A stretch of DNA of 64,000 nt from the NCBI RefSeq assembly GCF_001597735.1, contig NZ_LUTS01000005.1:186001-250000 (forward strand). Reading direction: 5' to 3'. Position numbers and translations under genes: made by a program. This document shows positions 17,248 through 26,932 of the stretch, one piece after another (within the stretch, counting starts at the first letter, position 1; each line of letters starts with the position of its first letter). The notes beneath the pieces were generated by a model that did no database searches, was not told where the DNA came from, and saw only the letters and a list, made by a program, of their open reading frames with translations. Source of the stretch: Neptuniibacter pectenicola (GTDB lineage: Bacteria > Pseudomonadota > Gammaproteobacteria > Pseudomonadales > Balneatricaceae).

Positions 17248-17364
17248 AAGGTGTTTACTCTATTCGCATAATTAGGGACTCCCCTAATTTAATGCTAGTG
17301 GGTATTCGCTTAACCGCAAATGCATCAAGGGAATAGAGTGACTAAGATCAGTATCCGTACAGGG

Positions 17365-18354
17365 TTAAATCATCTCCTGTAGCTTGCTCCATACAATCTC
17401 GGGTGTGAGAGGAGCAAAAATTGCTGGCTCAACAAGGTGAGTGCTGTCTGAATAATCTTTCGCCTCTAAGCATTGTTGGTTTTTACCGTAACCACCGACT
17501 AAGCCGGGGTCTGTCGGGCCAAAGAGTATCAAGTTGGGCGTATCTAGTGCGGCAGCAAGGTGGGATAAGCCCGTATCGACCGAGACACACGCGGTGGCGT
17601 TTACAAGGACATGGGCGACCTCAGAGAGGCTGAGCTTAGGCAAAACGTCTACCTGGGGGTGAGTCTGCGCTAAACGTTCGGCACGCTCCTTTTCGGTAGG
17701 GCTACCCCAAGGGAGCTTGATGCTCCAACCTGCCGTTGCGGCTTTCTCAATAAGCGAAATCCAATAGGTTTCAGGCCAATGTTTATCAAAACGGGTGGTA
17801 CTGTGTTGGAAGACTAAATAGGGCGCTACCGCTGGCGCTGCGGATATAAAATGCTGCCGTATAGCAAAGTCACCAAGCTGTTCGGGATAGGGATAATTAA
17901 GTGCGGCGGCAAAAAGTTGGCGAATACGCTCTACCGCATGTAGATTTTTACGGACATGAATGGGGTGGTCATAAAAACGGGCGGCAAGGGGTTCTTTGGC
18001 TGAGTGCTTATCTAAACCATAACGGGGGCCTCGGGCTAGCCTTGAGACTAAAAGTGCACTTTTTAATAACCCTTGGGCATCGATGACACAATCATAGCTG
18101 TGCGCTTGTAGCTGCGATTTATAAGCAGACCACTCATCGTTTTTTAAGGTTCGAATAATGTTTTTACGCCACCGCCTAATTGCAACGGGAATAACCTTGT
18201 CAACATGGGGGTGCCAGTGAGGGATCTCTTGAAACCCCTCCTCAACAACCCAGTCAAAGCGAATATCAGGGTATGCCGCTGCCGCATCAGTTAAGGCGGG
18301 CAGGGTATGAATAACATCGCCCATGGATGAGGTTTTAACGATCAGTACTTTCAT
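17365..18354 (-). CDS. waaC: LPS heptosyltransferase I
   Basis: 329 residues of GT9 type. The opening MKVLIVKTSSMGDVIHTLPAL and the downstream D-x-G-L-S-H-L-A-A-A-L-D motif (SVDTGLSHLAAAL) are characteristic, and the heptosyltransferase I flavour follows from SSMGDVIH. It transfers the first L-glycero-D-manno-heptose from ADP-heptose to Kdo2-lipid A on the inner face of the membrane. The start is taken as the ATG at 18354, which overlaps the waaF stop (ATGA); a GTG four codons earlier is less likely. It acts after WaaA and before WaaF, both in this window. Confidence 0.95.
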   Translation of the reverse strand: MKVLIVKTSSMGDVIHTLPALTDAAAAYPDIRFDWVVEEGFQEIPHWHPHVDKVIPVAIRRWRKNIIRTLKNDEWSAYKSQLQAHSYDCVIDAQGLLKSALLVSRLARGPRYGLDKHSAKEPLAARFYDHPIHVRKNLHAVERIRQLFAAALNYPYPEQLGDFAIRQHFISAAPAVAPYLVFQHSTTRFDKHWPETYWISLIEKAATAGWSIKLPWGSPTEKERAERLAQTHPQVDVLPKLSLSEVAHVLVNATACVSVDTGLSHLAAALDTPNLILFGPTDPGLVGGYGKNQQCLEAKDYSDSTHLVEPAIFAPLTPEIVWSKLQEMI

Positions 18355-19376
18355 GCTGCGAGCCACTTTTGTAATGCGGTGTAGGTCATCTCTGGGCTGA
18401 TGTCGATCATGCTCTGGTGATACCCCTGATCGGCATCGCCTTTTCTTATCTTATGAAAACCGTCGATCAAACGGATCACCTCCGCGTGCTGTGATAAAGG
18501 CGGTGTAAAGCCTGGGCTCGTGGGCCCGTAAAGTGCCACGAGAGGCGTGCCAACCGCTGCGGCAATATGCATTAAGCCTGAGTCGTTACTGACCGCGGCT
18601 TGGCACTGAGCAATCAGGTCAATTGCTTGGGGTAGGCTTGTGCTCCCCGCTAAGTTATGACAACGGCCCTGTTCCTGCTCGGTGAGCTGGTTTTTGATAT
18701 GTTGGCAGGTTTCTTTATCTTTTTCTGATCCGAACAGCCAAACCTGTAACCCGTCGGCAATCAGCTTTTTAGCTAAGGCCGCATAGTGATAATCAGGCCA
18801 GCGTTTAGCTGGACCAAACTCTGCACCGGGGCAAAATGCGATAGCGTTATCTGTTGTTAACGTGAACTGGGCCAATGCGTTGGCTAGCTGTGTGCTGTCA
18901 GTGGTGAGGCTGGGGTAGAGTATGTCATCGAGCGTTAATGCGGGCGCTTGAGCTGGCTGTGATAATGCGACGTAACGCTGAACCATTAACGGAAATGCGT
19001 CTTTATTTAAGACCCGCAGGTCATTTAATAAACCGTACCGCATTTCCCCCCGCCAGCCGGTGCGTGTTGGAATATCAGCAAACCATGGAATCAGGGCGGA
19101 TTTTAACGAATTAGGTAGTACAAACGCTTGCTCGTAGCCCGCGTGAGCCAACTGTTTGCCAATCTGCTTTCTTAGTCCCCATTGTAAGCTGCCATGGCCT
19201 ACTGGCATCTCGATAGCTTGGTTTATTTCAGGCATTCGGGCTAATACTGGGCGGCACCAGTTGGGGGCGAGTACGTCAATCTCACGGGCAGGGTTTTGCT
19301 GTTTTAGGTGCCGGTATAGCGACTGACTCATCAGCATATCGCCAACCCATGAAGGCCCTATAATCAGTGTTTTCAT
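18351..19376 (-). CDS. waaF: LPS heptosyltransferase II
   Basis: 341 residues, GT9. The opening LIIGPSWVGDMLMSQSL (WVGD-type) and AFCPGAEFGPAKRWP are diagnostic of WaaF, with the SNDSGLMHIAAAVG donor-binding segment near 260. It adds the second heptose of the inner core from ADP-heptose, using the HldE/GmhA product. The start at 19376 is preceded by AGGG; a GTG three codons upstream is possible. It is translationally coupled to waaC through a four-base overlap, and preceded on the same strand by a phosphoethanolamine transferase-like gene 50 bases away. Confidence 0.95.
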   Translation of the reverse strand: MKTLIIGPSWVGDMLMSQSLYRHLKQQNPAREIDVLAPNWCRPVLARMPEINQAIEMPVGHGSLQWGLRKQIGKQLAHAGYEQAFVLPNSLKSALIPWFADIPTRTGWRGEMRYGLLNDLRVLNKDAFPLMVQRYVALSQPAQAPALTLDDILYPSLTTDSTQLANALAQFTLTTDNAIAFCPGAEFGPAKRWPDYHYAALAKKLIADGLQVWLFGSEKDKETCQHIKNQLTEQEQGRCHNLAGSTSLPQAIDLIAQCQAAVSNDSGLMHIAAAVGTPLVALYGPTSPGFTPPLSQHAEVIRLIDGFHKIRKGDADQGYHQSMIDISPEMTYTALQKWLAA

Positions 19377-19426
19377 TTTAGGCACCCTAGGGTTGGATAA
19401 GTAAATGCAGCGTGAACAAACATAAT

Positions 19427-21202
19427 CTATAACTCACCGTGCTGAGTTGGTGTGAGACGACGATCGAAAATAGCCCGGTATTCAGGCATGAGCTCTTGAT
19501 AGGGCTGTATGGTTTTGCCGTCGGGCAAGGTGGCGCTCTGTCGGTCAAAATCAATATGTATATAGCGGAGGTCGGGTAGTACAAGTACCGCATTGGGCTC
19601 GTTGTGAAGCGTTTTCATATATGCGGAAACCACACGTAACCTTGCTGGATCGATTTTACTCATCAGGTTGATGCCGTTGATCTCCGTGACCGGCTGGATT
19701 TGCATTAATTTCAAGATAGTGGCGAAAATATCAGCTTGGCTAACGGGAGCTGTTTCGTTTGCTTTAAGGGTGTCGATTGCGTCAGCAGGCGGGAAAACCA
19801 TGAGCGCATTGTGTATTACACCGGAGCCGTAACCCGCGTTAAAGGATGTCTTGTTATGTGAGACATCTTGACCGTGATCTGACGAGAAAAAGACCCAGGC
19901 ATTAGGGTCTTTTTGTCTCACCGCTTTGACCAAGGAGGTAAGGTACAAGTCAGTGTAGAGCACGGTATTATCATAAGCGTTCATGCCGTTAGGATTATTT
20001 TCCGGTAGAAACTGCTTGATATAGTCGGGGGAATGGCTGCTGTAAGGGTAGTGGCTACCATTCATTTGCGCGACTAATAGCATTGGGGCTTCAGACTTTC
20101 TATCGAGAGCCGTTTGTAGATAAGGCAGTATCCCCTCTTCGAGTACTTTCATATCGTCGGCACCTTCTGACACAGAAACCGATGCGCTGAAATCGGTGCC
20201 AGAACGGTAGAAGTCTAAGTCCTGATCAACAAAGATTTGGTCTACGTTACGCCATTGGAAATCTTGGGCGCTGATTAATGCTGTTTTATACCCAGCCGCC
20301 TTGGCGTAATTGAAAATAGTGGGGCTGCTATAGACTAAACCGTGGGGGTCGATGCCTTGTAGTCCGGTTAACATATAAGGAACAGAGCTTAATGTACGGG
20401 TGCCGATACTGACGGCATTGCGATACAGGATCAGCTCGTTAGCTGCCATCATCTGCTGCAGTTTAGGGGTCGTCTGCCGCTCATATCCGGCGATGCCGGT
20501 ATGGTCTAAAGTGAGTGATTCGCCAACGATAAAGACGATATTGGGCAGGCCTTCGACCGGTTTCTGTGGTGTTAAGACCGGCTTGTCAGCCAGTTTGCCT
20601 TCAAACGCGTTTCGTTCAATCAGGCTGGGAAAGACGCCGGCATAAGCGACAGTACTGAATTGAAATTTACTGATACCGTACCAGCTAAACGATACCAGTA
20701 AAAAAAAGAGAGAGGCAACCACTACACTGCATGCTCTCAGCCATAGTTTGGGTTTGAGCTCTAGGCGGAAGAGCAACAGTAACAGCGGTAGCTCAATGAG
20801 AAGCAGTAATAGCGGTTTGAGAATAATGGCGTTATCTAGCCACAGCTCTAGGGTTAATAAAGGGTCAGCGGCAACAAAGCGTAGGTCAAAGACGGTGACA
20901 AAATTACGATAGATCGCAAAATAAGATTGTTGGGCGATCTGCGTGCCGAGTATAAAAAACATAAAGAGTGAACGAACACTGCCGTTTTTGCTCGGGGCAA
21001 GGATGACCATGAGCAGTAACAACGAGATGAGGCTGAAGCTGTAGTTGACCCAAAACCGTTTTCCCGTCCAGTTTTCCATGAGCCACGTAAGATCACGCAC
21101 TAAAAATAGATCACATAAGGCGAGGCATAGAAAGATGATAAGGAAGGCGCGTTTAGGCGCTGATTTTCCTAAGTTAACGAGTCTAGTTAATAATTGTTCC
21201 AT
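19427..21202 (-). CDS. membrane sulfatase-family protein, probable LPS phosphoethanolamine transferase
   Basis: 591 residues: four to five membrane helices in the first 190, then a periplasmic alkaline-phosphatase/sulfatase-fold domain. Seen motifs are VGESLTLDHTG (first metal site), the nucleophile region SIGTRTLSSVPYMLTG with Thr, NGSHYPY and SSDHGQDVSH (second metal site). This matches EptA/EptB/CptA-type enzymes that move phosphoethanolamine from phosphatidylethanolamine to lipid A, Kdo or heptose. Its position next to waaF-waaC favours the inner core as acceptor, but this cannot be fixed by sequence. If it acts on lipid A it would affect polymyxin sensitivity. Confidence 0.87.
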   Translation of the reverse strand: MEQLLTRLVNLGKSAPKRAFLIIFLCLALCDLFLVRDLTWLMENWTGKRFWVNYSFSLISLLLLMVILAPSKNGSVRSLFMFFILGTQIAQQSYFAIYRNFVTVFDLRFVAADPLLTLELWLDNAIILKPLLLLLIELPLLLLLFRLELKPKLWLRACSVVVASLFFLLVSFSWYGISKFQFSTVAYAGVFPSLIERNAFEGKLADKPVLTPQKPVEGLPNIVFIVGESLTLDHTGIAGYERQTTPKLQQMMAANELILYRNAVSIGTRTLSSVPYMLTGLQGIDPHGLVYSSPTIFNYAKAAGYKTALISAQDFQWRNVDQIFVDQDLDFYRSGTDFSASVSVSEGADDMKVLEEGILPYLQTALDRKSEAPMLLVAQMNGSHYPYSSHSPDYIKQFLPENNPNGMNAYDNTVLYTDLYLTSLVKAVRQKDPNAWVFFSSDHGQDVSHNKTSFNAGYGSGVIHNALMVFPPADAIDTLKANETAPVSQADIFATILKLMQIQPVTEINGINLMSKIDPARLRVVSAYMKTLHNEPNAVLVLPDLRYIHIDFDRQSATLPDGKTIQPYQELMPEYRAIFDRRLTPTQHGEL

Positions 21203-21550
21203 TCTTTCTCATTAGGCCGCGACAGTGTATCCAAAAGCAAAAAAACGATAGTTACGGGTACTGCAACCGGTGCTGTTGGAACGTCATGTTTGATAGGTTG
21301 TTTGAAACGACATTTTTTTCTAGCTGAGAATCATACAATAATTAGTAAAAACACCCAATTTGTATTTAGAAATAGGGTAAGACAATTTTTTTACAGGAAG
21401 AGGCTATGTTATCGGTAGAGGTAATTCCAATTTGCGCTTTTGAGGATTAGAATGTCAGCCCTATTTATACTCATCATTTTTCATCTCTGTCGCTTTTCCC
21501 TATGTGTGGGATCTATCGGCACAGCAGGTAATTAATTAAAGGAAGGTATC
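21203..21550. other. divergent intergenic region before ilvE
   Basis: About 350 bases containing the divergent control regions of the phosphoethanolamine-transferase gene and ilvE. It is AT-rich. AAAGGAAGG just before the ilvE start is a strong ribosome site. No leader peptide rich in branched-chain codons and no clear attenuator hairpin were seen. Confidence 0.45.
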
Positions 21551-22549
21551 ATGGCTACTGCATTTGGCTCCGTTTTTATGCCGGAAATGTCAATCACTTG
21601 GTTTGACGGTTCAAGCTGGAGTGCGGTCGAAATGGTCCCGAGTAATAGCATTCAGTTACATCCGGGTGCGCATGTTTTACATTATGCGAGCACCTGTTTT
21701 GAAGGCCTTAAGGCATTTAGGCATGCGGATGGTTCAGTTAAAGTGTTCCGTATTGACCGTAACGTGGCCCGTTTAGCACAAAGTGCACGTTTATTGGCGC
21801 TGCCTGAACTCGATGAAGGCTTTGTCACTCAGATGATTTTAGATACGGTAAAACGTTTTGAGTCTGATGTGCCACAACCTCCGGGTTCCATGTACATCCG
21901 TCCTACATTGTTCGGTACTGAGCCTGCTGTTGGTAAAGCTGCTGCACCGTCTGAAACAGCGTGTTTCTATGTATTGCTTTCGCCGGTTGGTGACTACTTT
22001 GCCGGTGGTGATCGTGCTTTACGTATTTTGGTAGAAGACCAAGGTCTGCGTTGTGCACCGCATAACGGTATGATCAAAAGTGGTGGCAACTACGCGAGTG
22101 CGCTGTTACCTACCATGAAAGCTAAAGCTGAACATAAAGTTGATCAGGTTTTATTCTGTCCAAACGGAGATGTTCAGGAAACGGGTGCGGCAAACTTCCT
22201 ATTAATTGATGGTGATGAAGTGATCACCCGCTCCCTAGATGATAGTTTCTTGCACGGTGTTACCCGTGATAGCGTTTTAACGATTGCCCGCGATTTAGGT
22301 ATGAAAGTAACCGAGCGTACAATTACCGTTGATGAAATGCTGGAACGTATCAAAAAACCGGGCTGTGAAGCGGCGCTATCTGGTACGGCTGCGGTTCTTG
22401 CGCCAGTTGGAACGATGGTTTATCAAGATAAAGAATACAAAGTAGGTAATGGTGGTATTGGTGAAACTACCGTTAAACTACGTACTGCGCTGAATGATAT
22501 TCAGTGGGGTAAAGCAGAAGATAAGCACGGTTGGTTAACGGACGTTTAA
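21551..22549 (+). CDS. ilvE: branched-chain amino acid aminotransferase
   Basis: 332 residues, fold-type IV PLP enzyme of the larger type (as in Bacillus and eukaryotes). The PLP-lysine region reads MIKSGGNYAS and is followed by QVLFCPNGDVQETGAANFLL. The N-terminal HPGAHVLHYASTCFEGLKA is the family opening. It performs the last step of leucine, isoleucine and valine synthesis, moving an amino group from glutamate to the keto acids. It is monocistronic, with a strong terminator behind it. IlvD, the preceding pathway step, is encoded at 33908-35740. Confidence 0.95.
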   Translation: MATAFGSVFMPEMSITWFDGSSWSAVEMVPSNSIQLHPGAHVLHYASTCFEGLKAFRHADGSVKVFRIDRNVARLAQSARLLALPELDEGFVTQMILDTVKRFESDVPQPPGSMYIRPTLFGTEPAVGKAAAPSETACFYVLLSPVGDYFAGGDRALRILVEDQGLRCAPHNGMIKSGGNYASALLPTMKAKAEHKVDQVLFCPNGDVQETGAANFLLIDGDEVITRSLDDSFLHGVTRDSVLTIARDLGMKVTERTITVDEMLERIKKPGCEAALSGTAAVLAPVGTMVYQDKEYKVGNGGIGETTVKLRTALNDIQWGKAEDKHGWLTDV

Positions 22550-22572
22550 TCTAAACGTTTTGCTTTTGACGA

Positions 22573-22603
22573 GGGCGGACTTTGTAAAAAGTCCGCCCTT
22601 TTT
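22573..22603 (+). terminator. intrinsic terminator of ilvE
   Basis: Perfect 11-bp stem (22573-22583 with 22588-22598, GGGCGGACTTT arm) with a four-base loop, followed at once by TTTTT. Confidence 0.9.
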
Positions 22604-22604
22604 G

Positions 22605-25496
22605 TTATGGCGTCATCACTGTCTGCCAAATTGTGGCGACCGCTTCCCTCAGATCCTTCATCTCTGAGGCTGAGATCGTATTTGATAAATCTTGCATCGA
22701 TTGTTTATGGCCGACTGCACGATAGGCTTTATAGGCTTCCCGCAGGATCTCCGTTTCTTTTTCTTCCAGTAGACCTACGTTTTCAACGGCATCCAAAATG
22801 CGGATGTTATCGGTAAACTGGTACAGTTCCGGATATTGGCTTGCGTAATTGAGTACCAAGAACTGAACTAAAAACTCAATATCAACAATGCCGCCTCGGT
22901 CGTGTTTAAGGTGGAATACCTGATCGCTTTCACTACTTTTGCTGCCTAAGTGCTGACGCATCTTCTCCCGCATTTCGGTGACATCAGTTAATAACTTTTT
23001 GCTTTCACGTTTTTGTCCAAGAATGTCAGCTCGCACAGCTTCAAAGCGGCTCTTGAGCGCAAGATCACCGGCCACAACGCGGGCGCGGACTAAGGCTTGA
23101 TGCTCCCATGTCCAAGCCTCTTTCTGTTGGTATTCAGCAAAAGCCTTGAGTGAACTCACTAATAAGCCGGAGTTGCCTGAAGGGCGAAGGCGCATATCTA
23201 CTTCATAGAGCTGGCCGGAGGTGGTGAAGGTGTTGAGTATATGAATAATTTTTTGACCTAAACGGGTGAAGAACACCGCATTAGGGATCTGTTTGTTGCC
23301 ATCGGTAAAGAGGTTAGGGTCGGCATCATGGATGAAAACCAGATCTAAATCTGATCCGTAGGAGAGCTCAATCCCTCCCATTTTTCCGTACCCTAAAACG
23401 ATAAAGTCGGGATCACAGGGCACGCCGGCGGTTTTTTGCGGTAAGCCATGTTTTTCGGTCATGAGCTTCCATGCGATATCGACTACCGCTTCTAAGATCA
23501 CTTCCGCTGTCCATGTTAAGTAATCACTCACTTTCATGAGAGGCAGGGCATCGGTAATCTCTGATGCCGCCACTTTGAGTACATGGGCATTTTTGAAATA
23601 ACGCAATGCATCCATAAGTTGCTCGGTATCCTCTTCGGGGATACGCAAAAGCTGTTGCCGGAGCTCGCTGTTAAGCTGTTCCTTATTGGGGGGGGCATAT
23701 AAGGTATTTTGATCGATCAGTTCATCAAGTAAGATCGGGTGGGTTCGTAGTTTTTCGGAGAACCAGTTAGAAGCCGAACAGAGTTTGACCAGCTGTTGTA
23801 ATGCATCAGGGTTTTCGGCTAACAGAACCAGGTAAGCGGAGCGGCGTAATATGGCTTGGATCAGTTCGAAAACGCGGCTTAATGTTTCAGTCGGGTTATC
23901 GGTTTTTATGACCTCTTGAAACAGGATAGGCAGGACCAGCAAAAGCCGATCTTGCGCTATTTTCTGTAGCATCTGTACGGTTTTTGATTGGCGCAGGGTG
24001 TCGATCAGGTGCCACGCTTCGTCTGGGGTATCAAACCCTTGTTCTTTTAAAATGGCTTCCGCTTGTTCGTTGTCTAATTCATCCTTCCACAGTGACAGCC
24101 ATAGCTGTTGATCCGTTGAGGTTTGCTCTGGATCTTCCTCCTCACTGGGGGCAATTAAATCGGTAAAGTGGTGACGAACCTTTTCCCGTTGCGCGTCTAA
24201 ATGCTGTGTAAAAGAGGCCCATGTATCAAAGCCCATGTTAAATGCGAGACGGAGTTGTTCCTGCTCGGTTGTTGGTAGCTCTTGTGTTTGCTTGTCGGCG
24301 ACCGCTTGGATAGCGTGTTCTGTATTGCGTAAAAAAAGATACGCTTGCATGAGTTCATCTGCGGCGATTTGCGGCATGCCGACCGCCTCTGGTAGTAAGG
24401 GAAGGATGTTACAAAGCTCTCTCTGTTGCAGCCTTGTGTCGCGTCCCCCACGTAAAAGCTGGAAGACCTGTGCAATAAACTCCACCTCTCGAATGCCGCC
24501 GGCGCCTAACTTAACATTGTTGTTAAGTCCTTTTCGCCGTACTTCACGGCTGATCATATCTTTCATCTCGCGGAGTGAGTCAAAAGCGCTGAAGTCTATA
24601 TATTTACGGTAAACAAAAGGACGCAGAATGCCCATAAGTTCCTGTCCCGCCTCTTTGTCACCCGCCATTACGCGTGCTTTGATCATGGCATAGCGCTCCC
24701 ATTCGCGGCCATGATCTTGGTAGTAACCTTCCATCGCATCAAAACTGATGGCGAGAGGGCCTGCTGACCCGAAAGGGCGTAAGCGCATATCAACGCGAAA
24801 GACAAAACCGTCAATGGTTGTATTATCGAGCGCCTGAATCAGTTTTTTGCCTAAGCGGATAAAGAAGTCTTGGTTATCTAGGCATTTTTTACTGCCTTCA
24901 GTCTCGCCATTTTCAGGGTAAACAAAGATAAGGTCTATATCTGACGATAGGTTGAGCTCGTTAGCGCCGAGTTTGCCCATCCCCAGTACCACCATGCGTT
25001 GGGGGTTTTTGCTGTCTCTTCCTATCGGCGTGCCCCAACGTTCGCAGGCGTGTAGGTATAACCAATTCATGGTTTGCTCTACACAGGCATCGGCTAACCA
25101 AGAGAGTTCGCGGGTTGTGGTGCGCATATCGCTCAAGCGGTTTAAATCCCGCCAAATTAAACGCACCTGCTCCCGCTGCCTAAAGCAGCGAACGGCTGTG
25201 TGCAGTTGCTCTTCTGTTTCTAAGGAGGCAAAACGTGTTTTTAAGCACTGCTGGTAATGATCTTCATCATAGTCAGAATAGAGGTCGCCACTGTCTAATA
25301 AGTTAGACAGCATCTCAGTGTTGCGCCCCAGTTGCTCGGCCACAAACGTGCTACCTGTTAAAACCCGGGAGAGATCATCTGCAAATGAGGCCGGTGATGA
25401 TGTGACGTGATCCAAGGCCGCTGATATTTGATCCCAGTTTTGTTGTAAAACAGGGCGTAGTGCTTCGGGTAGTTGTTCCATCTGGGGTTTCAGCAT
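22605..25496 (-). CDS. glnE: glutamine synthetase adenylyltransferase/deadenylase
   Basis: 963 residues with the duplicated architecture of GlnE. Each half has a nucleotidyltransferase core: GMGKLGANELNLSSDIDL in the N-terminal half and GYGKMGGIELSYGSDLDL in the C-terminal half. Each is followed by a helical region with GGIREVEFIAQ or GGIVDIEFLVQ. The N-terminal half removes AMP from, and the C-terminal half adds AMP to, glutamine synthetase, under control of PII. Length is normal for the family. AGGAG lies 11 bases before the ATG. A C8/G8 homopolymer (23688-23695) lies inside the gene. Confidence 0.97.
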   Translation of the reverse strand: MLKPQMEQLPEALRPVLQQNWDQISAALDHVTSSPASFADDLSRVLTGSTFVAEQLGRNTEMLSNLLDSGDLYSDYDEDHYQQCLKTRFASLETEEQLHTAVRCFRQREQVRLIWRDLNRLSDMRTTTRELSWLADACVEQTMNWLYLHACERWGTPIGRDSKNPQRMVVLGMGKLGANELNLSSDIDLIFVYPENGETEGSKKCLDNQDFFIRLGKKLIQALDNTTIDGFVFRVDMRLRPFGSAGPLAISFDAMEGYYQDHGREWERYAMIKARVMAGDKEAGQELMGILRPFVYRKYIDFSAFDSLREMKDMISREVRRKGLNNNVKLGAGGIREVEFIAQVFQLLRGGRDTRLQQRELCNILPLLPEAVGMPQIAADELMQAYLFLRNTEHAIQAVADKQTQELPTTEQEQLRLAFNMGFDTWASFTQHLDAQREKVRHHFTDLIAPSEEEDPEQTSTDQQLWLSLWKDELDNEQAEAILKEQGFDTPDEAWHLIDTLRQSKTVQMLQKIAQDRLLLVLPILFQEVIKTDNPTETLSRVFELIQAILRRSAYLVLLAENPDALQQLVKLCSASNWFSEKLRTHPILLDELIDQNTLYAPPNKEQLNSELRQQLLRIPEEDTEQLMDALRYFKNAHVLKVAASEITDALPLMKVSDYLTWTAEVILEAVVDIAWKLMTEKHGLPQKTAGVPCDPDFIVLGYGKMGGIELSYGSDLDLVFIHDADPNLFTDGNKQIPNAVFFTRLGQKIIHILNTFTTSGQLYEVDMRLRPSGNSGLLVSSLKAFAEYQQKEAWTWEHQALVRARVVAGDLALKSRFEAVRADILGQKRESKKLLTDVTEMREKMRQHLGSKSSESDQVFHLKHDRGGIVDIEFLVQFLVLNYASQYPELYQFTDNIRILDAVENVGLLEEKETEILREAYKAYRAVGHKQSMQDLSNTISASEMKDLREAVATIWQTVMTP

Positions 25497-25597
25497 GGGT
25501 CGTGTGGCTCCTGAGAAGAATCCTTTAATCGTATCAGTGCTGATTAGATTGTGTCCTGATCGCTGTCAGGTATCTAATACATCCGTTATCTATCTGC

Positions 25598-26719
25598 TTA
25601 GTTATCGAATAACGCGTGCCCAGCCAGCTGCTTGTGTGTGTTGTTCCAACGCTTGCGCCAAGCGCGTTCGATCAGTTGTTCTGAAATGAGCAGGGCTAGC
25701 ACGCCGGGTTCTGCGGTTTGCAGTAGGACATTAATTCTAGCAGCCGCTTGTTCCGCCTGTTGTTGAAACCAGCGGCACTCTTTATTTCCTGAGAGGAGTG
25801 CAGTCCTGCGCCAAGCATCGATATCTCTTAACTGACGTATGAGTTTGGTTAGCAGTTGGTTGATCGCCCCGTCAGGATCGGCAGGGATAATACTGCTAAA
25901 GCTTTCATAGAATGCGCCTACATTGCGGAGTGATTCCAGTGCCAGTGGGATAAATTTCCAGTTCTGGGTGAAGTGCCATGCTTCAAAATAGCGTGGCCAT
26001 AAACTGAGTTCATTTTTAAGCAGCTCAATAAAGGCCTGTTCGAGGGTGGTGCAGTCATCAAACGAGGGTATAGAGCGGTGGACTTCATAGGCGTCGGTGT
26101 TGAGTAAACGGTAGCCCCGTTCAGCTTTACTGACGTCGCTAATATAAAGGGGGACATGTTTGGCTAATTTGAGGGCAAACTTGACGAGCTCTGGGGCATC
26201 GCCCTCAAGTAACTCAAGTTCTAGCTCGCACAGGGTGTCTTCCTTATTGGCGGCGGTGACGCTGCCTTGGTCTAGTGCTATTTCGGCTTTTAGCACGTTA
26301 CCTTGGCTATCTAGGGTGTCTAGTATCCACGTTGTGCGCTGAAAGTTTGTTGTAAACGCTGGCGCTATACTGCTTTGTAAGGCCTGAGTATTGAGTGCAT
26401 TTGGCCATTCAGCGGAGGCGAGGCGTTGAAAGTCGAGTTCGGGAGAATCGAGTAACCATTCCCACTCATTTCTGCTGTGCATGCCTGCTTCAGAGGTGCC
26501 ACTACTCTTTAGCGTTTGTATGAGTTGCTCACCTTTTTTACGAATACGCAGTGCGACCTTGTGTTGGGTCAGCAGTTGGTCAGGGGTATCGTAATAGGTG
26601 TTACCTAAGTTTTCGGTTTTTAGCTCCCTTACCTGCTCTGAGCGAAACAGCGGTTGGCGCTTTAGGGATTCAACATGGTGTGGACTTAGGGTTAGTTTAA
26701 GCTCGACTTCAAGTGCCAT
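25598..26719 (-). CDS. CYTH-CHAD domain protein (probable inorganic triphosphatase)
   Basis: 373 residues. The CYTH domain (about 1-205) opens with the EVELKL signature (ExExK) and keeps the metal/phosphate-binding pattern (YYDTPDQLL, ALRIRKKGE, ELELELLEG). The CHAD part (about 220-370) is helical with conserved histidines but is shorter than in E. coli YgiF. CYTH proteins hydrolyse inorganic triphosphate with Mg; CHAD domains bind polyphosphate granules. The gene lies on the same strand just upstream of glnE, an arrangement I recall from other gammaproteobacteria. A short CHAD may mean loss of its last helices or family variation. Confidence 0.88.
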   Translation of the reverse strand: MALEVELKLTLSPHHVESLKRQPLFRSEQVRELKTENLGNTYYDTPDQLLTQHKVALRIRKKGEQLIQTLKSSGTSEAGMHSRNEWEWLLDSPELDFQRLASAEWPNALNTQALQSSIAPAFTTNFQRTTWILDTLDSQGNVLKAEIALDQGSVTAANKEDTLCELELELLEGDAPELVKFALKLAKHVPLYISDVSKAERGYRLLNTDAYEVHRSIPSFDDCTTLEQAFIELLKNELSLWPRYFEAWHFTQNWKFIPLALESLRNVGAFYESFSSIIPADPDGAINQLLTKLIRQLRDIDAWRRTALLSGNKECRWFQQQAEQAAARINVLLQTAEPGVLALLISEQLIERAWRKRWNNTHKQLAGHALFDN

Positions 26720-26932
26720 CGTTTTATTCTCAATACTCTGGGTTCGGCGTGTTATCTTAATTATTATGTTAAGCGCTGCATTAATGCAGATGATCTAATG
26801 GGATTCAGTTTACCTCAGCTATCGCTGGAAAACTCTATCTAAACGTGAGTGCTCAGCTTAAAATGTTGTACAGAGCCACCCGCCATAAAAAATTATACAA
26901 AGACGATTAACCCGTCTTTTTAGGAGATGCTG